Assembly: GCF_010993775.1 (NCBI RefSeq)
Contig: NZ_WOTO01000018.1
Coordinates: 1 to 64,000, forward strand
Source of the DNA: Fodinicola feengrottensis
GTDB lineage: Bacteria; Actinomycetota; Actinomycetes; Mycobacteriales; HKI-0501
Length of the DNA: 64,000 nt
Reading direction: 5' to 3'
Shown here: one piece after another, positions 30,012 to 39,890 of the stretch
Layout: each line of letters opens with the position of its first letter
How positions within the stretch are numbered: position 1 is the stretch's first letter
The notes under the pieces: generated by a model
What the model was told of the DNA's origin: nothing
Database searches by the model: none
Seen by the model: only the letters and a program-made list of their open reading frames with translations
Position numbers and translations under genes: made by a program

Positions 30012-30437
30012 TCAGGGGCGGGTGAGGGCGGTGGAGGCGTACCAGAAGGCCGCGATGGCGAGTGGGACCTCCAGCAGGGCGGCTTCCAGGCCGGCCTGCA
30101 GGAGGTCGCCGCCGCTGGTCGCGGTGGTGAGGTCGAACCAGGCGTCGGCGAGCAGCAGCGCCCCGCCGATGACCGCGGTCAGGGCCGCTCGCGGGTCCTT
30201 ACGCAGGATGAGGATCGCGGTCAACGCGGCCGCGAGGGCCTCGCCGCTGTCCAGTCCCACCCACGCCACCGACCAGTGCGCGACGGTGGTGGTGGACGGC
30301 AGCAGCTGGCTGAGTACGACGCACCACGGCACCAACGCGCTGACCATCGCCACCGTGATCAGCAGTGCCCGGCGGTGCAGCCGCTCAGCGGGAACGACTA
30401 TCGGCGCGGTGGTCGGTCGTACGTCCAACGTGGTCAT
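30012..30437 (-). CDS. four-helix membrane protein
   Basis: Intact, 141 residues. Hydrophobic segments: ALLITVAMVSALVPWCVVL, EALAAALTAILIL, AALTAVIGGALLLADAW and ALLEVPLAIAAFWYAS. The start ATG overlaps the upstream gene stop (TGATG). No family motif is recognised. Confidence 0.65.
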   Translation of the reverse strand: MTTLDVRPTTAPIVVPAERLHRRALLITVAMVSALVPWCVVLSQLLPSTTTVAHWSVAWVGLDSGEALAAALTAILILRKDPRAALTAVIGGALLLADAWFDLTTATSGGDLLQAGLEAALLEVPLAIAAFWYASTALTRP

Positions 30438-30742
30438 CAGAACGAGCCCCTTCGGCGAAACGCGAATCGAGTGACGCAGCCGCAGATCATCACCGCGGCG
30501 GCCAGCCAGACGGCGGCCACCGCGAGCGGAGTCCGCTGCAGCAGGACGGAGACGCCAGCGACCGCGATCACCACCAGGGCGATCAGCGGGAGGACCGACA
30601 GCGGCCTGAACTGGGTGTTCCGGTCGGCGATCCGGTCGGCGAGCAGCTCGTCCACCACCTCGGCGACCCGGTCGTCGAATTCGTCGCCGTAGAGGTCGAA
30701 AAAAAACGCCTCCGCCGACTGCTCGATCCCCGTTCCGTCCAT
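30437..30742 (-). CDS. small two-helix membrane protein
   Basis: Intact, 101 residues. An acidic N-terminal segment (FFFDLYGDEFDDRVAEVVDELL) is followed by two hydrophobic helices (SVLPLIALVVIAVAGVSVL and LAVAAVWLAAAVMICGCV) and a basic end. It overlaps the next gene, so the two are one unit. Function unknown. It is divergent from the kinase gene on the plus strand. Confidence 0.62.
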   Translation of the reverse strand: MDGTGIEQSAEAFFFDLYGDEFDDRVAEVVDELLADRIADRNTQFRPLSVLPLIALVVIAVAGVSVLLQRTPLAVAAVWLAAAVMICGCVTRFAFRRRGSF

Positions 30743-30920
30743 GTCCTCAACACTGGTCGAAAGTGGACTTCGCGTCGGTCGAGCCGACCCACCAACCGGG
30801 TGTCGGGTTATCCCTACTGGCGGTCGTGGGCTCTCCGGGTTTCGGCCGGCTTGACGTGTTCATATGGTTGGTCGACGACCAGGCCGGACCGCCGGCGGTT
30901 CAGACGTACGGGGAGCTCCG

Positions 30921-32243
30921 GTGCAGACACCTCCAGGTCCGGCGACGGACCCGCCAACGGTGGTGGGGCCGGATCGGATCTCGGGATTTTCCGCTGCGTG
31001 CGGTGGTTTCGGGGCGGCTGTGGAAGGCGTACGCGCACCTCACCCTGGACGCCGTCTACGGCACGCTTGGGCTGGCCGCGCTGCTGATCTTCTTCGGCGC
31101 GCTGCTGCTGGTGCCGTTCGGCGTCGGTCTCTTCCTGGTGGTGCCTGCCGCGCGGGTGCTGTTCTGGTGCAGTGCGGCCGAGCGGCGGCGATACGCGGCC
31201 ACCTGCGGTTTGTACGTGGCTGAGCCGCGACTGCCGGCGGCCGCGAACGGGCCGCTGCGAAAGGCCCTGCCGGCGGTGCTCGGCAACTGGGCGCTCTGGC
31301 GGCAGGTCGGGTATTTCCTTTTGCTGATCCCGATCGCGTGCGCCACCTCGGCGACGATCGTGGTGACCTTCGCGGTGTCGGCCACCCTCGCGGCGCTGCC
31401 GGTCTACTTCCGGCACCTGGCCAACGGCCGCGCGCGACGGTCGGTCCGCTGACGGTCAAAGACAACCGGACCGCCTTCATGGTCTGCGTGCTGCGGCGCT
31501 GTTCGTGCTGTTGGTGATCGTCCCGACGCTGGCCCGGATGTTGCGCGGCATCGATGTGCTGCTCGCTCGTACGCTGCTGGTCCGCCCCCGCGGGAAGGCG
31601 ATGGCCGAGCGGGTCGAGGAACTGACCGAGAGCCGGGCCCGGGTGGTGGACGCCGCCGAGGCCGAGCGCCGGCGGATCGAGCGGGACCTGCACGACGGAG
31701 CGCAGCAACGGCTGGTCGCCATGTCGATGACGCTTGGACGGCTGAACTCCCGGCTGAAGAACACCGCCGACCCGGACATGTTGGCGCTGATAGATGAGGC
31801 GCGACAGGACGCCAAGCTGGCGATTGGCGAGATCCGCGACCTGACCCGCGGCCTGCACCCGCCGGTGCTCACCGACCGCGGCCTGGACGCGGCGCTGTCC
31901 GCGGTGGCAGCCCGCCAGCCGATGCCGGTGACGGTCGACGTCCAGGTGTCACCGCGCCCGCCGATCACCATCGAGGCGATCGCGTTTTTCGTGGTCACCG
32001 AGGCGTTGACGAACGTGACCAAGCACGCCCAGGCGCATCGCGCCGAGGTGGGCATCCGGCGGATCGGCGACCGGCTCTGGATCCGGGTCACCGACGACGG
32101 CGCGCGGTGGCGCGGACCCGACCCGCGGCACCGGACTGACCGGCCTTGCCGATCGGGTGTCCGGAGTGGACGGCACTTTGCGAGTTTCCAGCCCGGTGGG
32201 CGGACCGACGGTGATTGAGGTGGAGTTGGCATGCGGGTCGTGA
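30921..32243 (+). CDS. sensor-domain histidine kinase (frame-disrupted)
   Basis: The N-terminal half resembles the 'putative sensor' membrane domain found before many actinobacterial HisKA_3 kinases (paired helices around LAALLIFFGALLLVPFGVG and YFLLLIPIACATSATIV). The kinase core has the phospho-His in ERRRIERDLHDGAQQRLVAM, then FFVVTEALTNVTKHAQA, and, in the final frame, GLTGLADRVSGVDGTLRV. The GTG at 30921 follows GGGGAG. Frame breaks lie near 31000, 31455-31490 and 32110. It overlaps the response regulator start. Confidence 0.82.
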
Positions 32244-32875
32244 TCGCCGAGGACTCGGCGCTGCTGCGAGAGGGTCTGCGACGACTCCTCGTGGAGCAGG
32301 AGATAGAGGTGGCCGACGCGGTCGGCGACGGCGAGGAACTGCTTCGCGCGGTTGCCGAGCACAAACCGGACGTCTGTGTGGTGGACGTACGGATGCCGCC
32401 GACCTTCGTCGACGAGGGCTTGCGAGCCGCTCTGGTGATCCGCAACCGGTGGCCGGGCACGGGCGTACTCGTGCTGTCCCAATACGTCGAGGAGCGGTAT
32501 GCCACCGAGCTGATCGGCGACAACCCGGACGGCGTCGGTTACCTGCTCAAAGACCGGGTAGCCGAGGTGGAGGACTTCGTCGACGCGGTCCGCCGGGTAG
32601 CCGCCGGCGACACCGCGCTGGACCCCGAGGTGATCAAGCAGCTGCTCGTACGCAGCCGGAAAAAGGACCCGCTCGCGACCCTCACCCCGCGCGAGCGGGA
32701 CGTGATGGCGGCGATGGCCGAAGGCCGCTCGAACGCCGGCATCGGCGCCGAGCTGGTGATCGGGCCGGCCGCGGTGGAGAAGCACATCAGCAGCATTTTC
32801 CTGAAACTCGGCCTGCGCGCCGAGGACGGCGAACACCGAAGGGTGCTGGCCGTACTGAGATATCTGGGGGCCTGA
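32231..32875 (+). CDS. NarL/FixJ-type response regulator
   Basis: Intact, 214 residues. A receiver domain (VIAEDSALLREGL, phospho-Asp in VCVVDVRMPP, Lys in GYLLKDRV) and LuxR-type helix-turn-helix (LTPRERDVMAAMAEGRSNAGIG, AVEKHISSIFLKLGL). It starts within the end of the kinase gene and is followed one nucleotide later by the DUF4097-like gene. Confidence 0.92.
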   Translation: MRVVIAEDSALLREGLRRLLVEQEIEVADAVGDGEELLRAVAEHKPDVCVVDVRMPPTFVDEGLRAALVIRNRWPGTGVLVLSQYVEERYATELIGDNPDGVGYLLKDRVAEVEDFVDAVRRVAAGDTALDPEVIKQLLVRSRKKDPLATLTPRERDVMAAMAEGRSNAGIGAELVIGPAAVEKHISSIFLKLGLRAEDGEHRRVLAVLRYLGA

Positions 32876-32876
32876 C

Positions 32877-33736
32877 ATGAGCGTCATCTCGCACGAGAGT
32901 CCGCCGGAGGCGCCGCCCAAGCCTCCCGGTCGCGGCGCGATCGTGGCCGCTGGGTTGGTGCTCCTGCTGATTGCCGGCGGGGTGATCGCCTGGGTGATGG
33001 TCACCCGGGTGATGCCCGGTCAGCTCGACTTTCACAGCTCGTCGGATCAGACGGCCGGCGCGAAGCTGCAGGTGAACGCCCCGGACGCGGCCATCCTGCT
33101 GGTTCCTGGCTCGGACGGGACCGTGCACGTGGTGGGAAAGGGGCGCTATCTCTACCACTCGCCGACGGTCACCGCGGCTACCAGCGGCGACACCACCACG
33201 GTCACGGCCGGCTGCCCCCGCACACGAAAGTCGCTGCCAGGTGTTCGTCACCATCAGCGTGCCGGCGGCGATGCCAGTACGGGTGGATGCCGACCTCGGG
33301 TCATCATCGATGCGAGCGGACTGGACGGCACGCTGGATCTTAATTCCAACGAGGGGTCCATCGAGGTGCTCAACCCGATCGGAGCGGTGTCGGCCCGCAG
33401 CGGCAACGGCTCCGTCTCCGTCACCGGTGCCCGATCGCCGCAGGTGACCGCCCACAGCACCAACGGCTCGATCACGATGGTCGACTCGGGTCGCCGCTGG
33501 TGACCGCCGAGTCGGTCAACGGCAAGATCTCCGCGAACTTCCTGGACGCGCCCACGATGGTGACCGTGAGCAGTGTCAACGGGTCAGTCGACGTGTACGT
33601 GCCGGGCACCGCCACGTACCGGGTGACGACCCACACCGTCACGTCCAGCGACAAGGTCAAGGTGCCCACCAGCGACACCTCGCCGCACGTCATCAACGCC
33701 AGCAGCACGAACGGCTCTGTGCAAGTCTTCAGTTAG
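32877..33736 (+). CDS. DUF4097-like adhesin-type membrane protein (frame-disrupted)
   Basis: About 285 residues. A Pro-rich cytoplasmic start and one transmembrane helix (AIVAAGLVLLLIAGGVIAWVM) are followed by a beta-helix-like region with repeated G-S-V/I strands (NEGSIEVLNPIG, GNGSVSVTG, TNGSITMVD, VNGKISANF, VNGSVDVYV, TNGSVQVFS), as in DUF4097. Frame breaks lie near 33235, 33300 and 33495. It is the third gene of the two-component operon and probably a target or accessory of it. Confidence 0.78.
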
Positions 33737-33830
33737 CGGCGCCGCGTATCAGCGAATTCGTACCAGCGTCTCAGCCGATTCGTACGGCGTTCTCAGCCAG
33801 TTCTGAGGGAGCCGCCGCACGGTTGAGGAC

Positions 33831-35414
33831 ATGAGCGAGCACACCGATCCCCAGCAGCCGTGGATGCCGCCGAGCGCGAGCGGCGAGGCCGCGGCGGGCC
33901 ACCAAAACGTACCCACCGCCGGGCAGTCAGCCGGTGATGCCACGCCGGTAAGCGCGGAATCGGCCGCCCCCGTCAGCGCCGCTGACACGGCCGAGACCCC
34001 GCTGGTAGCCGGCGCAGATCCTTACGTGCAGTCCGCCGGCGGTCATGAGGCCGAGTCGTACGCGCAGACCTCGGCTGAGCCCGCTGGTCAGCACGCGGCT
34101 GAGCCTTACGCGGATGCCGCGGCCGGTTATCACGTGCCGCCTTTCGCCGGTACGTCCTCGGGGGGCGTGCCGCCGATCCCGCCGCTGGGGTCGTTCAGCG
34201 CGCCGCCCGGCGCGCCTGGCCCGTACCAGCAGGTCACCGTCGACGCGTCCGGCGGTCGCCGGAACCGGTGGCCGATGATCGCCATTGCCGCGGTGGTCGC
34301 CGCGCTGGTCACCGGTGGGGTAGCCGGCGCCGGCGGGGCGGCCCTGGTGCTCGCCACGGCCGGCTCCGGCGGCGGCCAGACCGTCTCGACCGCGGCGCCG
34401 GTCTCCGGCTCGACCAACCCGACCCAGCAGATCTCCAAGGTCGCCGCCGCGATCAGCCCGAGCGTCGTCTCCATCAAGGTGACGACCAGCAGCGGCGGCG
34501 GCGACGAGGGCTCCGGCATGGTGGTCACGCCGGACGGCAACATCGTCACCAACAACCACGTGGTCGCGGCGGCGGCCAACGGCGGCGGCACGCTCACCGT
34601 GACGCTGGCGAATGGCAAGACCGTACCGGCGACGATTGTCGGCACCGACCCGACGACCGACATCGCGGTCGTCAAGGCCACCGGGGTGTCCGGCTTGACG
34701 CCGGTCAGCTTCGTCAACAGCTCCAGCCTGCACGTCGGCGACACCGTGATCGCCTTCGGCAATCCGCTCGGCCTGGAGGGCTCGGTCACCTCCGGCATCG
34801 TGAGCGCCCTGCACCGCAGCGTCACGCTCGGCAGCACCCAGCAGGGCGGTGGCGGTCAGGGCGGCCTTGGTGGGGGCCAAGGCGGTCAGGGTGGTTCGGG
34901 CAACGGTGGGCAGTCGACCACTGAGACCGCGTCGGTCTCCAACGCCATCCAGACCGACGCCGCGATCAACCCTGGCAACTCCGGCGGCCCGCTGGTCAAC
35001 ACGTCCGGCCAGGTGGTCGGCATCACCACCGCGATCGCTACCCTCGGCGGCGGCCAGTCCGAGTCCGGCAGCATCGGCGTCGGCTTCGCCATCCCGGCCG
35101 AGACCATTCAGTCGGTCGCCAACCAGCTGATGAACGGCAAGAAGCCCACCCACGCCAACCTCGGCGTCTCGGTCACCGACGCCACCAGCGGCGGCGCCCA
35201 GATCAGCCAAATCACCTCCGGCAGCCCCGCCGCCAAGGCCGGCCTGCAAACCGGCGACGTGATCACCAAGGTCGGCGACACCGCCATCACCACCTCCGAC
35301 GACCTCGGCGCCGCCGTACGCTCCCACCAGCCGGGCGACAAGGTCACCCTGACCATCACCCGTGGCGGCAAATCCAGCGCCGTCACCATCACCCTCGGAA
35401 GCGCCACCGGCTGA
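33831..35414 (+). CDS. HtrA/DegP-like membrane-anchored serine protease
   Basis: Intact, 527 residues. A long disordered N-terminal region (Ala/Pro/Glu-rich, ~140 residues), one membrane helix (MIAIAAVVAALVTGGVAGAG), then an S1C protease with the triad His in TNNHVVAA, Asp in TDIAVVK and Ser in GNSGGPLVN. A Gly/Gln-rich insert (~residues 338-362) lies in a loop. A C-terminal PDZ domain begins near ANLGVSVTD and carries SPAAKAGLQTGDVI. It degrades or refolds misfolded envelope proteins. It follows the sensor/regulator/DUF4097 genes and ends in a clear terminator. Confidence 0.94.
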   Translation: MSEHTDPQQPWMPPSASGEAAAGHQNVPTAGQSAGDATPVSAESAAPVSAADTAETPLVAGADPYVQSAGGHEAESYAQTSAEPAGQHAAEPYADAAAGYHVPPFAGTSSGGVPPIPPLGSFSAPPGAPGPYQQVTVDASGGRRNRWPMIAIAAVVAALVTGGVAGAGGAALVLATAGSGGGQTVSTAAPVSGSTNPTQQISKVAAAISPSVVSIKVTTSSGGGDEGSGMVVTPDGNIVTNNHVVAAAANGGGTLTVTLANGKTVPATIVGTDPTTDIAVVKATGVSGLTPVSFVNSSSLHVGDTVIAFGNPLGLEGSVTSGIVSALHRSVTLGSTQQGGGGQGGLGGGQGGQGGSGNGGQSTTETASVSNAIQTDAAINPGNSGGPLVNTSGQVVGITTAIATLGGGQSESGSIGVGFAIPAETIQSVANQLMNGKKPTHANLGVSVTDATSGGAQISQITSGSPAAKAGLQTGDVITKVGDTAITTSDDLGAAVRSHQPGDKVTLTITRGGKSSAVTITLGSATG

Positions 35415-35430
35415 GTCTTCCCCCTGGAAC

Positions 35431-35461
35431 TGCCGTCGACAAAGATGTCGACGGCATTTTT
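35431..35461 (+). terminator. intrinsic terminator of the htrA-like gene
   Basis: Arms TGCCGTCGAC (35431-35440) and GTCGACGGCA (35447-35456) form a 10-bp stem with a 6-nt loop, directly followed by TTTTT. It is 17 bases after the protease stop. Confidence 0.9.
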
Positions 35462-35485
35462 CGCGCGTACCAGGTTGGCCTCCCT

Positions 35486-35522
35486 GCTGCACAATCGGAT
35501 TCCGATTGTGCAGCTCTACATA
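35486..35522. repeat. dispersed 29-bp palindrome with shared flank, copy 1
   Basis: GCTGCACAATCGGA-T-TCCGATTGTGCAGC is a 14-bp-arm palindrome at 35486-35514, followed by TCTACATA. The same palindrome with the same flank occurs in inverted orientation at 43717-43752. It lies in a convergent gap and two bases from MITE-like copy 2. Confidence 0.8.
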
Positions 35523-35524
35523 GG

Positions 35525-35705
35525 TGCGGCGCGAAATTGTCGTAGGTGTCTGTTTTTCTTTCCCCCTCCCTTTGAACGGGGGGGGGGGTGGGTTGAGAGG
35601 TGGACCTTGATTTTTATTTGAACGTTGGTCCTCGAACCCGCCCCCCGCCCGTTCACTGGGGGTGGGGGCAAATTTGCCGGAGGGGTACGACAGTTTCGCG
35701 CCGCA
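35525..35705. repeat. MITE-like palindromic element, copy 2
   Basis: A 181-bp element with 20-bp terminal inverted repeats that differ at one position (TGCGGCGCGAAATTGTCGTA; right end carries ACTG in place of ATTG). Inside are long C and G tracts that pair with each other and the shared phrases CTTTCCCCCTCCCTTTGAAC and GAGAGGTGGAC. It closely matches 13831-14004. It lies between the convergent htrA-like and MFS genes. The rest of the 35415-35832 gap holds only the terminator, the short palindrome and no gene. Confidence 0.82.
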
Positions 35706-35832
35706 CCCCCCTCTCGCTGAGGGCCTGGCGACGTCAGACACTCGACAGCAGCGTCGCGAACTTGACGGCGTCGACGCCGGCCGTTTCGTCGAGTCAGTCG
35801 AGCGCAGTCGAGTCAGCCGAGCCCGTCGACCT

Positions 35833-37434
35833 TCAGTCGGTGGCGGGGACGATCTCGGGGGTTTCGACCAGGGGTTGGGCGGCGGTTTCGATGCCGGTAC
35901 GCCAGATCGCGAGCGCGGCGAGGGCGACCGGGATGGCGCCGGCGACGGCCAAAGTGGACAGGCTTGGTGCGCTGGCGACCAGCAAGGGGCCGCCCAGGCC
36001 GCCGGCCTTGCCGGCCGCGGCGACCAGTCCGCTGCCGGTTCCACGCAGGGCGGTGGGGTAGATTTCGGCGGCATAAGGGGACAACATCGCGATCATGCCG
36101 CCGGCGCCGATCAGCAGGACAGTCAACAATGCTACTAGTGGCCCGGCTGAGTCCCAGTTTTCTGGGCGAAGGAAGACGAAAAGCGACAGAACCAGCACTG
36201 TGCCGACCGCGTAGGAAATGATCGCGCGGCGGCTGCTCCAACGCGCATAAAGGAGCGCGGCGAGGCCGGTCGCGGGAACGGTGAGCAGGGAGGCCGTGAA
36301 GAGAATTGCCGGCGCAGAGGAGGACATTCCGGCGCCGGACAGAAAAGTGGGCAGGAAGGTCACGAAACCCCAGTTGACCAGCCCCCAGCCCAGGCCGTAA
36401 AGCAAGACCGCGATAGTGCGCCAGCGATATTCGGGCACCAGTAGTAGTCCGCCGACTTTGCCAATGAAACTGCGGCGGGCCGGTCGAGCGGCCGGCAGCG
36501 GTTCGGTCTTGTCGCCGGGTATGGCCGAAACCAGCTCGATCCCGTACGTACGCATGACCTGTTCGGCCTCGGCGGGCTGGCCAATGGAGAGCAGAAACCG
36601 CGGCGACTCAGGGATCCACCGACACAAAATCAGCAGCAGCAGCCCGGTCGGGGCGCCGAGCACCCAGAGAAACCGCCAACTCAGCAGCGGTGCCAGCACG
36701 GCCGCGGCGCCGCTGGCCACCAGGTATCCCAGTGTCGCTCCGAACCCGCTCTGTAACACCAGTAGCCAGCCACGATAGCGTGACGGCACCGATTCGGACA
36801 TCAACGCGTAAACAGTCGGCAGCATGCCGCCGGCCGACATGCCCATGATGAAACACATCACCAAGTTCCAACCAAAACTCGGCATGAAACCGCAGATCGA
36901 CGTGCCGATGTAGAGCAGCGCCGAGAACACGATCGTGGACCGCCGGCCGACCAAATCGGCGACATATCCCCACAACAGCGAGCCGATGACGGTGCCAGTC
37001 AAGGCGATGAACGGCAAGGCGGCCGCCTGTGCCGTGGTCAGGCCATATTCGTGCCGTACGCCAGGCACCACAAATCCCAGCGTCGCTGGCTTCATGGTGT
37101 CCACGACCAAGCCGACGGTCAGTACGAGCGCGAGAACGACGTGAGCGCGGGAAAGTCGGGCACCGTCGATCGCGGCGAACTGGTCGGCCGCACCTGGCGT
37201 GGTGCGCCGCGCCTTCGCCGCCAACGCGCGCTTTGCCTTTCCAGTGGCCAGAAGACTCCAGCCGGCCAGCGCCAGACCGCCAATGATGAGGGCCATCCCG
37301 AAGGTCATCGGCGTGCCCATCGCCATCCCGGCCATCATGAAATGGTCCGGCGCGGCCATCACATAGTCGGGTACGTGCAACGAAACTCCGGCGAGGATGG
37401 CGACCGCGCCGATCCACACTCCATACCGCTTCAC
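35833..37434 (-). CDS. MFS transporter, sugar/aromatic-acid type
   Basis: Intact, 533 residues and about 14 hydrophobic segments. Two extra N-terminal helices with a Met/His-rich loop (HFMMAGMAMGTPM) precede a 12-helix major facilitator core. The conserved loop motif is GYVADLVGRRSTIV, with IPESPRFLLS in the central loop and AEIYPTALRGTGSG later. It starts at a GTG overlapping the stop of the P450-like gene by 4 nt, so it is the last gene of the FMO operon. Substrate unknown; probably imports a substrate or exports a product of the operon. Confidence 0.88.
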   Translation of the reverse strand: MKRYGVWIGAVAILAGVSLHVPDYVMAAPDHFMMAGMAMGTPMTFGMALIIGGLALAGWSLLATGKAKRALAAKARRTTPGAADQFAAIDGARLSRAHVVLALVLTVGLVVDTMKPATLGFVVPGVRHEYGLTTAQAAALPFIALTGTVIGSLLWGYVADLVGRRSTIVFSALLYIGTSICGFMPSFGWNLVMCFIMGMSAGGMLPTVYALMSESVPSRYRGWLLVLQSGFGATLGYLVASGAAAVLAPLLSWRFLWVLGAPTGLLLLILCRWIPESPRFLLSIGQPAEAEQVMRTYGIELVSAIPGDKTEPLPAARPARRSFIGKVGGLLLVPEYRWRTIAVLLYGLGWGLVNWGFVTFLPTFLSGAGMSSSAPAILFTASLLTVPATGLAALLYARWSSRRAIISYAVGTVLVLSLFVFLRPENWDSAGPLVALLTVLLIGAGGMIAMLSPYAAEIYPTALRGTGSGLVAAAGKAGGLGGPLLVASAPSLSTLAVAGAIPVALAALAIWRTGIETAAQPLVETPEIVPATD

Positions 37435-38833
37435 TCGTGGCCTCCGCCAGCTTGGGTCGGGAGAGCCGCGAGGGGTCGGCCCTGGGTGTCATGCGTCGCG
37501 AAGTAGTTCTCGGTGAGCCGCTGCCGCCGCGCATCCCACACCATGTACGTACCAAGGAAAAGCTGGGTGACGCTGCGGCTGACATCTTCGGCCCGGTCCA
37601 GCGCCCATTGCGCGGCCAGTCGGCCGCCGGATCTTTCCCTACTTTCCAAGGGGATAAGTAGGCATGGCCCGCGGTTTGGGATCGATCGTACGTGCGTCGC
37701 GGACGAGGCGAGTCGAAGGTGTTTCAGAAATTCGCGAAGTACCACCCGCATAGTCAGCGGGGCGATGCCTTTGGCTGGGCAGGCGCGGTTGGCGGTCACC
37801 CCGAACGGGATGTGGTTCGCCTCCCGGGCGCTGAGGGTTTCCCATCGATCGGGCTCGAAGGAATGCGGATCCGGGAAGCCAGCGGAATGGAAATCTGGGT
37901 AGCTGAAGCAGAGTACTGTCCCGGCGGGCAGTGTGTGAGGTCTGCGGTGACGGCGATGTCGGCGGAGGTGATCCGGTGCGCGATACCGAAAAGGGGATAG
38001 TTGCGGAAGGTCTCGTCAAGGACGTGATCGAGATAGGGGTCGTCGTCAGGATGCTCGCGCAGCCGCTGCTGTATGTCCGGATTTTGCGCTACTACCAGGA
38101 AGAGATGGGTCATCGCCTCGGACATCTGCACAATGGCAGTGTTGAAGAACGTGCCCTGCAGAAACCACGCCTGCTCCTGCGCGGTGAGGCTCGCCGGTAA
38201 GGGGTGCGGGATCCGGCCGTTGTCGACCGCCTCTCGGAGGAAGCGAGTCAGCCGGTCGCGGACCGCCAGGTGGCGCAGTCCGGTGCATTTCAATGCGGTG
38301 ATGACGTCGTTGGCGTTGTCGACGATGAGCTGACGAACGGCCCGTGGCGCCGGTTCGTCGAAGACGAGTTGGTAGTAGAAATCGGCCCAGATGGGCATCA
38401 TCAGCTCGCGCAGCCGGACCGCGCGGGGGCGCTGAAGGTCGAGTTCCTTGAGGTAGTCGCGTACGACGGTGGTCACCATCGCCTCGACCTCGGTTTTCGG
38501 CCGGGCCAGGATTTTCCGAGTGGTCCGGGCGACATCGTCGTAGCGCGGGCCCGGCTCCAAGTGTTCCTGGTGTACTTGCGGACCGGGGCACAACCAATAC
38601 CAGAAAAGATCCGACAAACCGGCGCCCTTGCTCCGACCGTCCGCCGCCGGATGTGCGTAGAGCTGGCGAAAATGCTCGACGGTGACCTGTGGTCCAGGCA
38701 CCAACAGGCCTTCTGGGCCGTTGATCCGGGCGAAAATCCGGTTCCGAAGGGCGATCACGATGTCCGGCAGCCACCAGGGCGAGCTGCCGATCACGACCAG
38801 CGCGGCGACCACGCAGCAAACAATGATCGCCAT
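37431..38833 (-). CDS. membrane-anchored P450-like protein (frame-disrupted)
   Basis: About 467 residues. An N-terminal hydrophobic anchor (IIVCCVVAALVVIGSSPWW) precedes a helical body with HVLDETFRNYPLFGIAHRI (ExxR-type helix), PDPHSFEPDRWE and a Cys loop FGVTANRACPAKGIA. These order and spacing points match the K-helix, PERF-like and heme regions of P450, but the Cys is one residue further from the Phe than the usual FxxGxxxC. The frame breaks near 37943, where removing AC from ACACAC restores LPAGTVLCFSYPDFHSAGF. It overlaps the flavin enzyme upstream and the MFS gene downstream. Confidence 0.72.
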
Positions 38834-39890
38834 CAGTATTCCCCGGGAGGCAACAGAAGAAGGCCAGCAACCAGCTCCCGAACGGAGCCATAACCACACA
38901 ACAGCAGCGTGTGTTCCAGTTCGGCGCGTAGGATTTCCAGTACGGCTGAGACGCCTTTTCCCCCGTCCACAGCCAGTCCCCAGACGACTGGCCGGCCGAC
39001 GCCGACCGCCGTGGCGCCCAATGCGAGCGCCTTGACGACGTCGGTGCCGCGCCGGATCCCGCCGTCCAGCAGCACCGGGATGCGGCCGCCGACCGCTCGT
39101 ACCACCGCGGGCAACGCCCGGATCGAAGCCGGGGTGGTGTCGAGTTGGCGCCCACCGTGGTTGGAGACGATGACTGCCGCCGCACCGTGTTCGACGGCCA
39201 GTATGGCGTCGTCCGGATGCAGGATTCCCTTGAGGATGACCGGAAGATCGGTGACTGACTGGAGCCATCGCAGATGTTTCCAGGAAAACTCCGGTGACAT
39301 CTGGATCGGCCGGACCTCGCCGGCATCGCGCATGTTCTCGCAGTGAAGACCATCCGGCAGTTGGTGGAAGTCATGCCGGTTATCCCGCTCATGACTGCCA
39401 AACACCGCCGAGTCGACGGTGAGCACAAGAGCCCGGCAGCCGGCCGCGGCCGCTCGTTGGATCACAGATTCGGTGAACGCGAGGTCTGGTTGGAGATAAA
39501 GCTGGAACCAGAGGGCGGTGCCCCCTGCGCGGCGACTTCTTCGACGGCCACTGTTGACGCCATCGCCGCGATCATGACCGTACCGGCAGCTGCGGCCGCC
39601 CGTGCGGTGGCGGCTTCACCTTCTGGGTGGGCCAACCGGTGAAAAGCCGTGGGAGAAAGGAAAATCGGCATGCTCGTGGGGCTGCCGACCAGGTCGACAG
39701 TGAGATCGGGAGCTGGCCGACCACGCAGAACCCTGGGCAGCAACGAAATCCGGTCGAAAGCGGTCTCGTTTTCGGCGAGGGTGATCTCGTCGCGGGCACC
39801 GCCGGCGAAGTAGTCGGCGTGCACCGGATCCAGGATCTGCGCAGCGGCCGCCTGGAAATCTCGTACGTTCAGCAGCTTCGGTACGGTCAT
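38833..39890 (-). CDS. FMN-dependent alpha-hydroxy acid oxidase/dehydrogenase (frame-disrupted)
   Basis: A member of the lactate oxidase / glycolate oxidase / mandelate dehydrogenase family, about 350 residues. Seen: DYFAGGARDEITLAEN at the start, PIFLSPTAFHRLAHPEGE (FMN site), LVLTVDSAVFG, LPVILKGILHPDDA and the catalytic His and Arg in VSNHGGRQLD, followed by LLDGGIRRGTDVVKALALGA. The frame breaks near 39510 within the FISNQ segment. It overlaps the FMO stop by 4 nt and the next gene start. The substrate is unknown. Confidence 0.88.

Noticed and set aside
33927..36074. A 715-residue open frame antisense to the HtrA-like gene and running into the intergenic repeats
   Set aside because: Shadow of the protease gene with low-complexity Gly/Asp/Arg content; it crosses a terminator and a repeat element.
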